Shown here piece after piece: positions 25,622-33,572 of a stretch of DNA of 64,000 bases; position 1 is the stretch's first letter, and the number at the start of each line of letters is the position of its first letter. Location: NCBI GenBank assembly GCA_041687435.1, contig JAWLBX010000011.1:58593-122592 (forward strand), given 5' to 3'. Position numbers and translations under genes: made by a program. Source of the DNA: JACKII01 sp041687435 (lineage in GTDB: Bacteria > Pseudomonadota > Alphaproteobacteria > Bin95). A model generated the notes under the pieces. The model made no database searches and was not told the origin of the DNA. It saw only the letters and a list, made by a program, of their open reading frames with translations.

Positions 25622-26359
25622 CTAGTCGTATTCGAGAACGTCTTTGCCGTACCGCGCCAGATAGACCGGCACGGCATGCCCGGATGGCAGGTTCCACGGG
25701 TCGCCTTCCGCCAGCAGGCGGTGGACTTCGTTCAGGGCGATGCTGGTCGGCGCCGGCGTGTTCGGCATGGCGAGCGCTTCGGCGATCGGGATCCATTGCA
25801 GGTCCACCAGTTCGCCGGAGCCGCCAAGCTCGCCATGCGTGTTGCGGCGGTCGACGATAAAGAACCGGGCGTTGAACCGGCGCACATTGTTCGGCGGCGT
25901 CACCGCGCGGGCGACGTAGTCCAGGCAGTCAAGCCGGGGCGCCAAGCCGGTAGCAAATACCTCCCGCCAGTCCGCGGGCAGGGCCTCCGGATCGTAATCG
26001 CCGTTGTGCGGCGCGCCGACCATCAGGCCGGTTTCCTCGAACGTCTCGCGAATGGCGGTGCAAGCCAGCGCGCGGGCCCGGCGCCGCGAGGCAGTACGGA
26101 GCAGCCGCTCCGCCACCGGCTCGCGCAGGGGGCTCGCCACCGGAATCCCCACGTCCTCGTTATCCAGCCGGCCACCCGGAAAGACGAACGTATTCGGCAT
26201 GAACACATGCCTGCCGGAGCGGTGGCCCATCAGAATGCGCGGCTCGCGCGCGGCCGCGGCGTCGCTGGAGCGGTCGACGACGATCAGGGTTGCGGCGTCG
26301 CGGATCGCAAGCCTGCGCTTTTGCGCGGGCGCTTCAACGGGTGGGGTGGGGGCATTCAT
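25622..26359 (-). CDS. NUDIX hydrolase
   Basis: A 245-residue hydrolase with a Nudix box ending REFEETG-like (RETFEETGLMVG, with the GGRLDNED region before it). It resembles the NUDT19-type branch that acts on CoA derivatives, though this is tentative. The ATG at 26359 lies four bases past the cupin stop, with GGAGAGA about eleven bases upstream. An in-frame start 36 bases earlier would lie inside the cupin gene. Confidence 0.88.
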   Translation of the reverse strand: MNAPTPPVEAPAQKRRLAIRDAATLIVVDRSSDAAAAREPRILMGHRSGRHVFMPNTFVFPGGRLDNEDVGIPVASPLREPVAERLLRTASRRRARALACTAIRETFEETGLMVGAPHNGDYDPEALPADWREVFATGLAPRLDCLDYVARAVTPPNNVRRFNARFFIVDRRNTHGELGGSGELVDLQWIPIAEALAMPNTPAPTSIALNEVHRLLAEGDPWNLPSGHAVPVYLARYGKDVLEYD

Positions 26360-26363
26360 CGGG

Positions 26364-26687
26364 TCATTTCTCTCCGCCAACCGAGACATAGTCATAGGTG
26401 CCTTCGCCCTGCACGATCATGAACTTGGCCGGCCTGTGATCCACGCCGGAAACATAATGTGCGACCTTGGGCGGCACGGCGCAGGTTTCGCCCGGCTGCA
26501 GGATATATTCCGCCCTGGGCGCCCGGGTTTCGACCCGCAGCGGCCCTTGCATACAGAAAAAGGTATCCGTGATTTCCGAGTGGTAGTGCCACGGCACGCA
26601 TTGCCCTTCCGCCAGGGTCAGCATGCGCACACGCAGGCCTGGAACCTGCGCGACAGTCTCGCGGGCTTCGATTTCGTAGCTGCTCAT
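26364..26687 (-). CDS. cupin domain-containing protein
   Basis: A 107-residue single-domain cupin. The metal-binding strand motif WHYHSEITDTFFCMQG and the second motif region (PGETCAVPPKVAHYV) are intact. A GGGGAGAA site sits just before the ATG at 26687. Small cupins of this kind act as dioxygenases, isomerases or sensors; none can be chosen here. It lies between the aspartate dehydrogenase-like and NUDIX genes. Confidence 0.88.
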   Translation of the reverse strand: MSSYEIEARETVAQVPGLRVRMLTLAEGQCVPWHYHSEITDTFFCMQGPLRVETRAPRAEYILQPGETCAVPPKVAHYVSGVDHRPAKFMIVQGEGTYDYVSVGGEK

Positions 26688-26723
26688 TGGGTTTTCTCCC
26701 CGGGGTTGGACTGCCGGCATTTT

Positions 26724-27530
26724 TCAGGTACCGACCTTCAGCGTCTGGGTCAGGCTGCGCAGGCAGGCGATGACGCTAAGGGCCGTGATCTTGCCGGTTT
26801 TCGGGTTCTCCTCCGTTGGGATGGTGGCGATATCCAGCGAGAAACGGGCGCTGTCCGATTCCACCTCTATATGATGCGTGTTTCGGTCGACGGCCGGATC
26901 GGCCCAGATTTGCAGTGTCGTGCGGTCCGGGCCTATGCCCGCCAGCGACAGGGCGGCAGCGACGTTGACGTTGGCGGGAAAGCCGATGGCGCCCTCGCGC
27001 GCCGTACCGTCGAACACCTTTTTCGGCCGGGTCAAGCCCTCGACCGAGATGTTGTGCTCGACCAGATACGGCGCTCCGGCCAGGCCGCCCGGCGGCTTGC
27101 GGGTGATCATCTTGACGGAATGGATCGTGCCCTCCGCCGCCGCGCGCACCGCGTCCAGGCCCAGCAATGCGCCGGTGGGTACGATGATGCGGGCGCCGGT
27201 CTGTTCCGCCCGCTCCACCAAATGCATTCGCGGCAACAGCGCGCCGACACTGGTCGGGATGAACAGCCGGCCGGCCTCGATTGCAGGCATCGCCACCTCC
27301 TCGAACACTTCGGCAGGCGCGGCTTCCAGCACGACGTCACACCGGGCAAGCTCGCCAAGACCCACCACCGGCACGGGCTGGCGGAAACCCGCCATGCGCT
27401 CCGCCGCGCGCGCCCGGTTGTGGGCGGAGACAAGGCCAAGAGACAGGCCGGGGATGCCGCCCTCGTCCAACAGCCGTGCAACCTGGCGGCCAATCGTTCC
27501 GAAACTGCCAATACCGACGGTCAGGCTCAT
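26724..27530 (-). CDS. nadX: aspartate dehydrogenase-like oxidoreductase
   Basis: A 268-residue NAD(P)-dependent dehydrogenase of the L-aspartate dehydrogenase family. The dinucleotide loop GIGSFGTIGRQ opens the protein. The catalytic domain has GLDAVRAA, FPANVNVAAALSLAG and a histidine pair in RNTHHIEVE. NadX converts aspartate to iminoaspartate for NAD synthesis. In this catabolic setting it may act on another amino acid, so the symbol is provisional. AAGGG lies eight bases before the ATG. Confidence 0.82.
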   Translation of the reverse strand: MSLTVGIGSFGTIGRQVARLLDEGGIPGLSLGLVSAHNRARAAERMAGFRQPVPVVGLGELARCDVVLEAAPAEVFEEVAMPAIEAGRLFIPTSVGALLPRMHLVERAEQTGARIIVPTGALLGLDAVRAAAEGTIHSVKMITRKPPGGLAGAPYLVEHNISVEGLTRPKKVFDGTAREGAIGFPANVNVAAALSLAGIGPDRTTLQIWADPAVDRNTHHIEVESDSARFSLDIATIPTEENPKTGKITALSVIACLRSLTQTLKVGT

Positions 27531-27553
27531 GGGATTACCCTTGATTCTCCGGT

Positions 27554-28342
27554 TCACCTGTCGAGAAATTCCCTGAGGCGGGCGTTGTAGGCGGCCGGCT
27601 GTTCCAGATAGGCCGCATGGGCCGCCTGGCCGATGATCTCGCGCCGGGCGCCCGGGATGATGGCGGTCAGCGCCGCCGTCTCTGCTTCCGGCGCGATCCG
27701 GTCCTCGGCACCGGCCAGAACGAGCACGGGCAGGCGCAGCGCTTTCAACTCTTTCTCGTTGTTGCAGACCGACAGCAGATGCACCGCGGCGGCATAGCCA
27801 CTGGCGCGGATTTCGCTGGCCACGCTGGCAACCGCCGTCTTTGCCGCAATGCTTGCATCGGCGGAACACATGGATTTAACGCGGGTTGCGCCGAACTCCT
27901 CCGGCGTCATTGAGGCATGCTCCCTCAGCCGCTGGTCATAGCCGCCCGAATTCGCAAAGGCGATGCGGGTGGCGGACAGAACCAGCCTGCGCACGCGGCC
28001 CGGATGGCGGGCAACGACTTGCGGGGCGATGGCGCCGCCCATCGAATGGCCGACGATGTCGCATTCGCCGGTCACGCCGATGGCGTCCAGCATCGCGGCG
28101 AGCGCATCGGCATATTGGGCCGGGGTCGGGATTTTGGAGGGATAGTCGTCAGAACCGCCATAGCCCGGCGTATCCCAGGCAATCACCCGGCGCCGGTCGC
28201 TCAGGCTCGACAACTGCTCCGCCCAGGAGCGGGCGCCGCCGCCAAGGCCGTGCAGGCAGACCAGGGCCGGGCCCTCGCCGGCCTCGCGGTAGGCGATGCG
28301 GCCGGTTGGCGTATCGACGGTTTTCATTTCAGGCTCGGCCAT
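27554..28342 (-). CDS. alpha/beta hydrolase
   Basis: A 262-residue serine hydrolase resembling 3-oxoadipate enol-lactonase-type enzymes. The elements are HGLGGGARSW (oxyanion), GHSMGG (nucleophile serine), GAEDRIAP (aspartate) and QAAHAAYLEQP (histidine). Its start overlaps the end of the upstream transporter gene by 14 bases, supporting one transcript. The ring-opening or ester substrate is unknown. Confidence 0.88.
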   Translation of the reverse strand: MAEPEMKTVDTPTGRIAYREAGEGPALVCLHGLGGGARSWAEQLSSLSDRRRVIAWDTPGYGGSDDYPSKIPTPAQYADALAAMLDAIGVTGECDIVGHSMGGAIAPQVVARHPGRVRRLVLSATRIAFANSGGYDQRLREHASMTPEEFGATRVKSMCSADASIAAKTAVASVASEIRASGYAAAVHLLSVCNNEKELKALRLPVLVLAGAEDRIAPEAETAALTAIIPGARREIIGQAAHAAYLEQPAAYNARLREFLDR

Positions 28343-29243
28343 GGCTCACTCTCGCTTTTTCCTGCGCCCGCTTCTCCCGCATCCGCAACCGGGTTTCGCG
28401 CCACAGGATGTAAAGGCCGCTGGCGGCAACCACCGCCGCCCCCAGCAGCTTGGTCTCCGACGGGATATCCCCCCAAACTGCATAGCCGATCAGGCCCGCC
28501 CAGACCAGCGACAGATACCGGTAAGGGGCGATGGCGGAGCCGGTAGCAAGCTGGAAGGCCATCACGATCAGCCACATGGCAATCACCACCATGACGGCGG
28601 AAATCGCCAGCAACACCCAGCTTTCCAGGGTTGGCATGGTCAGCCCGAAAAACGGCAGCGTCAGCGCGCCGCCAGCGGCATTGGCCAGCATGTTCCAGAA
28701 CAGCGTGGTCGTCGGCGGATCGATGCCGCCCAACTGGCGCGAAGCGATGTCGCGCAAGGCAGCGGTCAGCGCCGCCGCCAACGGTAGCGCGATCACCCAG
28801 GTCAGCGGCGCCTGCCCCGGCTCGGTAATCAGCAACACGCCGCCAAACCCGACGACAACGGCCGCCCAGCGCCGCCAGCCCACCGGCTCGCGCAGCATCA
28901 CGGCCGACAGTGCCGTGATGATCAGCGGACTGACAAAAATCACCGCCAGTGCTTCGGCCAGGGGTAGGTAGACGAACGACAGGGTCACAAAGAAACTGCA
29001 AATGACGGCAATCAGCGACCGATAGGCGGTCAGCACCGGCTTGCGGGAACGCAGGCGGAACACCGAATGGCCAAGTGCCGAATGCATGATCATCACCACC
29101 GGCACCGCCAGCAGCCCGCGGAAAAACATGACCTCCCCGGCATGATGGCTTTCCACCAACCATTTGGTGATACCATCCTGGGAGGTGAGAACCACCGTCG
29201 AAAGCACGATATAGAAAATGCCGCGCGGAATGTCTTGTTGCAT
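28329..29243 (-). CDS. EamA/DMT family transporter
   Basis: A 304-residue inner-membrane protein with about ten hydrophobic helices in two EamA repeats. The loops YRSLIAVICSF and ATGSAIAPYRYLSLVWAGL are typical of the drug/metabolite transporter family. It is the first gene of the operon that continues with hydrolase, dehydrogenase, cupin, NUDIX and hydantoinase A, so it may move the pathway's substrate or product. The ATG at 29243 was chosen over a longer frame that has no homology-like content. Confidence 0.87.
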   Translation of the reverse strand: MQQDIPRGIFYIVLSTVVLTSQDGITKWLVESHHAGEVMFFRGLLAVPVVMIMHSALGHSVFRLRSRKPVLTAYRSLIAVICSFFVTLSFVYLPLAEALAVIFVSPLIITALSAVMLREPVGWRRWAAVVVGFGGVLLITEPGQAPLTWVIALPLAAALTAALRDIASRQLGGIDPPTTTLFWNMLANAAGGALTLPFFGLTMPTLESWVLLAISAVMVVIAMWLIVMAFQLATGSAIAPYRYLSLVWAGLIGYAVWGDIPSETKLLGAAVVAASGLYILWRETRLRMREKRAQEKARVSHGRA

Positions 29244-29377
29244 AAGGGTTCGGCAATTCGCAAACGGGATGCACGAAGGCGCCAGTCCACCGTAGGCAGG
29301 CCCCGCGGGGCGGGCAAGGCCGTTGATCCCTGCCGCGTGGCGCCGCATCTGAACAGGATCAAACAGGAAGGCTAGCG

Positions 29378-30163
29378 ATGACCGACGCGCCGAAAGACCG
29401 CCAACAGCCCGTTGCCCTGCTTCAAAGCGTCGATGACGACGTGCGGCGGCGCGTGCGCGGCATGGTGCGAACCACACGGTTCGCGGCCCTGGCCTGCCTG
29501 GAGCCGGAAACGGGAGCGCCGCTTGCCAGCCGCATTGGCCTCGCGACCGACGTAACCGGCGCGCCGGTGTTCCTGACCTCCGCCCTGACGGCGCACACTG
29601 GCGCATTGCAGGCAGACCCGCGCTGCTCGCTGCTGGTGGGGGAGCCGGGCAAGGGCGACCCGCTGGCCCACCCGCGCGCCTCTCTGGTTGGGCGGGCGGA
29701 ACGGGTGTCGCCGGGGCCGGATCGGGACCGGGTGCGCTGGCGCTATCTCGCACGCCACCCAAAGGCGGAACTCTATGCCGATTTCGGTGATTTTTCGTTC
29801 TGGCGGGTGCGGATCGAGCGGGCAAGCTTCAATGGCGGCTTCGGCAAGGCGTATCAGATGCAGGCGGCGGACTTGGTGCAACCTGCGGATAGGTTGGCTG
29901 AGACATTCGCGGCGGCCCAGGCGGATGTCTGCGGCCACATGAATGCCGATCACGCCGACGCCGTTGCGCTTTACGCAACGGCACTGTGCGGTGCAGAAGC
30001 AGGCGATTGGCGCCTGGCGGGGATCGACCCGGAAGGGCTGGACCTGGTGGCTGGCGACCTCGCGGAGCGGCTCTGGTTCGACGCGCCGATTGCGGACCCG
30101 GCGGCCATCCGGCCGGTGCTGGTCGCGCTGGCGCGGCAGGCGCGGGCGGCGGCGGCAGGCTGA
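29378..30163 (+). CDS. HugZ-type pyridoxamine 5'-phosphate oxidase family protein
   Basis: A 261-residue protein with an N-terminal split-barrel flavin-binding domain (VRTTRFAALACLEPETGAP, LTSALTAHTGAL, DPRCSLLVGE) and a C-terminal DUF2470 domain (HMNADHADAVALYA). This two-domain layout is that of HugZ-like proteins, some of which degrade or bind haem. No haem-uptake genes are adjacent. GGAAGG lies upstream of the ATG. It diverges from the DMT operon. Confidence 0.88.
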   Translation: MTDAPKDRQQPVALLQSVDDDVRRRVRGMVRTTRFAALACLEPETGAPLASRIGLATDVTGAPVFLTSALTAHTGALQADPRCSLLVGEPGKGDPLAHPRASLVGRAERVSPGPDRDRVRWRYLARHPKAELYADFGDFSFWRVRIERASFNGGFGKAYQMQAADLVQPADRLAETFAAAQADVCGHMNADHADAVALYATALCGAEAGDWRLAGIDPEGLDLVAGDLAERLWFDAPIADPAAIRPVLVALARQARAAAAG

Positions 30164-30181
30164 GAGTTGAGCCCGAAAACC

Positions 30182-30187
30182 TTGACA
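30182..30187 (+). promoter_or_regulatory. possible -35 element before acuI
   Basis: A perfect TTGACA lies 68 bases before the AcuI ATG. The matching -10 seventeen bases further is poor, so this is only a candidate. Confidence 0.25.
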
Positions 30188-30254
30188 TTCCCGCCGCCGC
30201 CTGACGGTGTGCGGGCCAGACTTTCAACCGGCATCTCAAAGGAGCCCGACCGCC

Positions 30255-31241
30255 ATGTTCCGCGCCATCTATCTGGAGCAAAACGAGGACAAATCTGTTC
30301 GCCAATCCATCCAGTCCCTAGACGAAAGCGTGCTGCCGGAAGGCGATGTGCGGGTGGCGGTGGATTATTCCACCATCAACTACAAGGACGGGCTGGCAAT
30401 CACCGGCGCCGCACCGGTGGTGCGGAAATATCCGATGGTCCCCGGGATCGACCTAGCCGGGACCGTGGCCGAATCCTCAAACCCCGAATTTCAGGTCGGC
30501 GACGCGGTCGTCCTGAACGGCTGGGGCGTGGGCGAGGGCCATTGGGGCGGGCTGGCCCAGCAGGCACGGCTGAAGGGCGACTGGCTGATCAAGCGGCCGT
30601 CCGCGTTTAGCGCCCGTCAGGCCATGGCCATCGGCACAGCAGGCTATACGGCGGCGCTCTGCGTGCAGGCGCTGGCCAAGGCCGGCATTACGCCGGACAG
30701 GGGCGACGTGCTGGTGACGGGTGCCGCCGGCGGAGTCGGCAGTGTCGCCATCGCGCTGCTGGCCAAACGCGGCTATCGCGTCATTGCCTCCACAGGGCGG
30801 GCAAGCGAGGAAGCCTATCTGAAAGACCTGGGCGCAGCGGAAATCATCGACCGCAACGAACTGTCGGAAAAGGGCCGCCCGGTCGGCAAGGAACGCTGGG
30901 CCGGCGCGGTGGATGCGGTCGGCAGCCACACGCTAGCCAACGTGCTGGCGCAAACCAAATACGGCGGCGCCGTCGCGGCCTGCGGGCTGGCGCAGGGCGG
31001 CGACCTGCCGGCCTCTGTCTATCCGTTTATCCTGCGTAGCGTGTCGCTGTTGGGTGTGGACTCGGTGATGGCACCGCGCCCGGTCCGAGAGGCCGCCTGG
31101 GCGCTGCTGGCGGCGGATCTGGATACGGCCAAGCTGGACGCAATGACCCGTGAGGTCTCCCTGGAGGAAGCCCCCAACGTTGCCGCGGACATTCTGAAAG
31201 GCCAAGTGCGCGGGCGGGTCGTGGTCGACGTCAACGCCTAA
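30255..31241 (+). CDS. acuI: acrylyl-CoA reductase-type MDR oxidoreductase (AcuI/YhdH family)
   Basis: A 328-residue medium-chain reductase without zinc ligands. YSTINYKDGLAITG near the start, the NADPH-binding GAAGGVGSVAIALLAKRG, and RSVSLLGVDSVMAP near the end are characteristic of the AcuI/YhdH group. These enzymes reduce toxic acrylyl-CoA to propionyl-CoA, for example during DMSP or 3-hydroxypropionate metabolism. AAGGAG precedes the ATG. A strong hairpin follows the stop. Confidence 0.9.
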   Translation: MFRAIYLEQNEDKSVRQSIQSLDESVLPEGDVRVAVDYSTINYKDGLAITGAAPVVRKYPMVPGIDLAGTVAESSNPEFQVGDAVVLNGWGVGEGHWGGLAQQARLKGDWLIKRPSAFSARQAMAIGTAGYTAALCVQALAKAGITPDRGDVLVTGAAGGVGSVAIALLAKRGYRVIASTGRASEEAYLKDLGAAEIIDRNELSEKGRPVGKERWAGAVDAVGSHTLANVLAQTKYGGAVAACGLAQGGDLPASVYPFILRSVSLLGVDSVMAPRPVREAAWALLAADLDTAKLDAMTREVSLEEAPNVAADILKGQVRGRVVVDVNA

Positions 31242-31281
31242 TCTTCCGCTGCCGGATATGGACCGGCCGGTGCGCCAGAGC

Positions 31282-31319
31282 AAACGGGGTGCCACCTTTC
31301 CCCCGGTGGCATCCCGTTT
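31282..31319. terminator. bidirectional terminator hairpin
   Basis: A 15-base stem, AAACGGGGTGCCACC (31282-31296) with GGTGGCATCCCGTTT (31305-31319), has one G-T pair and an 8-base loop. The A/T-rich stem bases give a short T-run in both directions. It lies between the convergent acuI and ribbon-helix-helix genes. Confidence 0.75.
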
Positions 31320-31337
31320 GTACCGGCGCCCGGTTAT

Positions 31338-31574
31338 TCAGCTATTGGGATGCGCCGATGGCTGGCGCTTCATCAATTCCTTCAGCACATACACGCGAAG
31401 CGCACTGGACAAATTGCTTTGACGGCCCTTGTCCACTTCGGCCACCACATTGGCGATGGAAATATTGCGTTCAGCGGCAATGCCCTTGAGCAGATCCCAA
31501 AACGGGTCTTCCAGGGAAACACTGGTGCGATGGCCCGCAATGGTAACGGACCTGCGGCGGAGTTGTTCGCTCAT
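31338..31574 (-). CDS. ribbon-helix-helix domain protein
   Basis: A 78-residue protein that opens RRRSVTIAGHRTSVSLEDPFWDLL and contains SSALRVYVLKEL. This matches the RHH_4 family of ribbon-helix-helix DNA-binding proteins common in alphaproteobacteria. The ATG at 31574 has a near-perfect AGGAGG site. No toxin gene is next to it, so it is more likely a stand-alone regulator than an antitoxin. Its target is unknown; the A+T-richer gap upstream probably holds its promoter. Confidence 0.88.
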   Translation of the reverse strand: MSEQLRRRSVTIAGHRTSVSLEDPFWDLLKGIAAERNISIANVVAEVDKGRQSNLSSALRVYVLKELMKRQPSAHPNS

Positions 31575-32234
31575 CTTGCCTCCTACAACGAATGCTGGGC
31601 TCGTCCCCGGCATTTCTGTTTTGTACGGCGCCGGTGCGTAACACGGCATCGCACGCTCTGACCCAATCCATCCGAAACCTTCGGCGGCGACTTTGACGCC
31701 CATTGCGAAGCCCCGGACGGCAAACATGCGGGAATATCTCCCGCCCTTACAAATGTATGCCCATTAGCCAAGCATTCATTGAAAGTTCAAAATACCCTGC
31801 ATATCAGAGGACCGGTTTGATCCCAATCAATCCTCCGCCGAACCTTGCGGCGCAGCACTCGTTTTTGGAATCATATTGCGGATCGGAAAATGCCACGCAA
31901 GCATACCCAAGTATGGAATTTGGCGGGTGCGGTGCCACGCCTCCCACCCCTGTAGTCACCGGCAAATCCAGGCCGGATTACGCCGGTCCACAGGACTAAC
32001 GGCGCGCAGAACTGCTTGAGAATATTGGGGGATGGCCCGGCCTTGAATTTTTGGAATGTCGGTGGATTTTCTGGTGTCGGGCCAAAAGAATGCAAATTGC
32101 AATCGTTCTTGAATTTTGTTGAAACCGCCCGTTACATCGTCTGCGTCACCACCGCGCGGCGCAGTACGATTTTTTCCTATTTTCCTGCGGCAAATTGCTC
32201 CACGGAGTTTTCCGCGCACGCAATACGCGGATAT
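31575..32234. other. A+T-richer region without a convincing gene
   Basis: These 660 bases are clearly less GC-rich (by eye near 50 % around 31740-32120) than the surrounding genes. Open frames of up to 98 codons exist on both strands, but none has a ribosome site, codon bias like the neighbours, or a recognisable domain. It could hold regulatory DNA for the ribbon-helix-helix gene, a non-coding RNA, or the remnant of a transferred segment. No inverted repeats of an insertion sequence were seen. Confidence 0.5.
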
Positions 32235-33572
32235 TCACCCTGGCGGCGGCGGATCAGGCAATGTTGCGGTCACGCCCACAGGCGTGCCAACCACCACCGT
32301 CAAAAGGGCGTCGGGATCGAGCAGGCGGCCGGAAACGCGGCGGACAGTCTGCATATCCACTGCTTCGATTACCGCCGCACGCTTCGACCAATAGTCCCGC
32401 GGCAAGCCGGTAATCTGCATATCGACCAGAACCGCGGCAATCGCCCCGGTCGAATCCAGGCCAAGCGGAAAACTGCCGATCAAGTACGCCTTGGCATCGG
32501 CCAGTTCATCCGCCGTCGGCCCATTCTTCGCAAGACCCCGCCATTCCGCCGTGATCACATCCACAGTCTCGGCAACCGTTGCGCTGCGGGTGGCGGTCCG
32601 GCCCAGCAGAATCGCACCGGCCCGATAAGGCGCGAGGCTGGCATTGATGCCATAGGCGAGACCGCGTTTCTCCCGCACCTCCGCCCCCAGCCGCGAGGTG
32701 AAGGTGCTACCGCCCAGAATCTGGGTGACGATCAGGGCCGGATACCAATCCGGATCCCGGCGCGGGATACCGGCATGGCCGAACACGATGACGCTCTGCG
32801 GGCTGGGATGCGGAACCACCGCCAGACCGGCCGGCGGAGTTGGGGCCGGAGCCAGTTCCGGTGGCGGATCGGTATCCGGCAGACTGCCGAAGGCCTCGTC
32901 CAGCAGTACCCCAAGCTCTTCCGGCGCAATATCGCCGGCGACGCCGATGACGAGCCCCTTCCGCGTCAACGCCCGATCGAGAAAGCCGCGAACATCCTCA
33001 GCCTCGACCGCGGCCACGGTTTCCGGCGTCCCGCGCAGCGAGCGGCCATAGGGATGGCTGCCATATGCCAGACGGAACCAATTGCGGTAGGCGATAGCGT
33101 TCGGCTGCGTCAGGCTGCGCCGGCGTTCCGACGCCAGCCGCGCCTTCTGCTGCCGCAGCGCTGCCGCGTCGAGCCGGGGCGATGTCAGCGCTGCCCGCAG
33201 CAGCCGCACCGCCATGGCGCGATTCGCCGTCAGGGTGGTGAGACTGCCGTTGAAACTGTCACGCCCGGCGCCGAATGACAGGCCAATGGCCTCGTCCGCC
33301 AGAGCTTGCCGGAATGCCTCGCCATCCCATTCGCCTGCACCCTCTGTCAGCATGCGCGCGGCCAGGGTCTCGGTCCCCGCTTTTTCCAGCGAGACAATGC
33401 CGGTCCCGCGGAAATGAAACTCGATCGCCAGCAAAGGCACGGAGGAATCCTGCCGCAGCCAAGCGGTGATGCCGCCCGGGCTCACGACCTCGACGACGGC
33501 CTCCCCCTCTGCTCTCAGGCCAGCCGGAATCAACAGCAACAGCGAGACCGCCAGCAGCAAAAAGCGTTTCAA
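32235..33572 (-). CDS. M16 family peptidase, non-catalytic-type subunit
   Basis: A 445-residue exported protein (signal in the first ~21 residues) with the M16 zinc-protease fold. The position where active members carry HxxEH reads GIVSLEKAG here, so the zinc site is absent, as in the partner subunits of heterodimeric M16 peptidases. ATTRSATVAETVDVI and RDYWSKR are typical C-terminal segments. It starts with TTG, which overlaps the stop of the catalytic M16 gene (TTGA), with AAGGA nine bases upstream. The two probably form one periplasmic complex. Confidence 0.9.
   Translation of the reverse strand: MKRFLLLAVSLLLLIPAGLRAEGEAVVEVVSPGGITAWLRQDSSVPLLAIEFHFRGTGIVSLEKAGTETLAARMLTEGAGEWDGEAFRQALADEAIGLSFGAGRDSFNGSLTTLTANRAMAVRLLRAALTSPRLDAAALRQQKARLASERRRSLTQPNAIAYRNWFRLAYGSHPYGRSLRGTPETVAAVEAEDVRGFLDRALTRKGLVIGVAGDIAPEELGVLLDEAFGSLPDTDPPPELAPAPTPPAGLAVVPHPSPQSVIVFGHAGIPRRDPDWYPALIVTQILGGSTFTSRLGAEVREKRGLAYGINASLAPYRAGAILLGRTATRSATVAETVDVITAEWRGLAKNGPTADELADAKAYLIGSFPLGLDSTGAIAAVLVDMQITGLPRDYWSKRAAVIEAVDMQTVRRVSGRLLDPDALLTVVVGTPVGVTATLPDPPPPG

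Noticed and set aside
23716..25860. Open frame of 714 codons on plus, antisense to hydantoinase A
   Set aside because: Arginine/histidine/glycine-rich shadow typical of GC-rich DNA; the opposite strand encodes a protein with clear family motifs.
31338..31574. Ribbon-helix-helix protein as the antitoxin of a toxin-antitoxin pair
   Set aside because: No small toxin-like gene is adjacent on either side.
31703..31999. 98-codon frame on plus in the A+T-richer gap
   Set aside because: No ribosome site, no recognisable domain, atypical proline/serine-rich composition; overlapping frames on the other strand are equally long.
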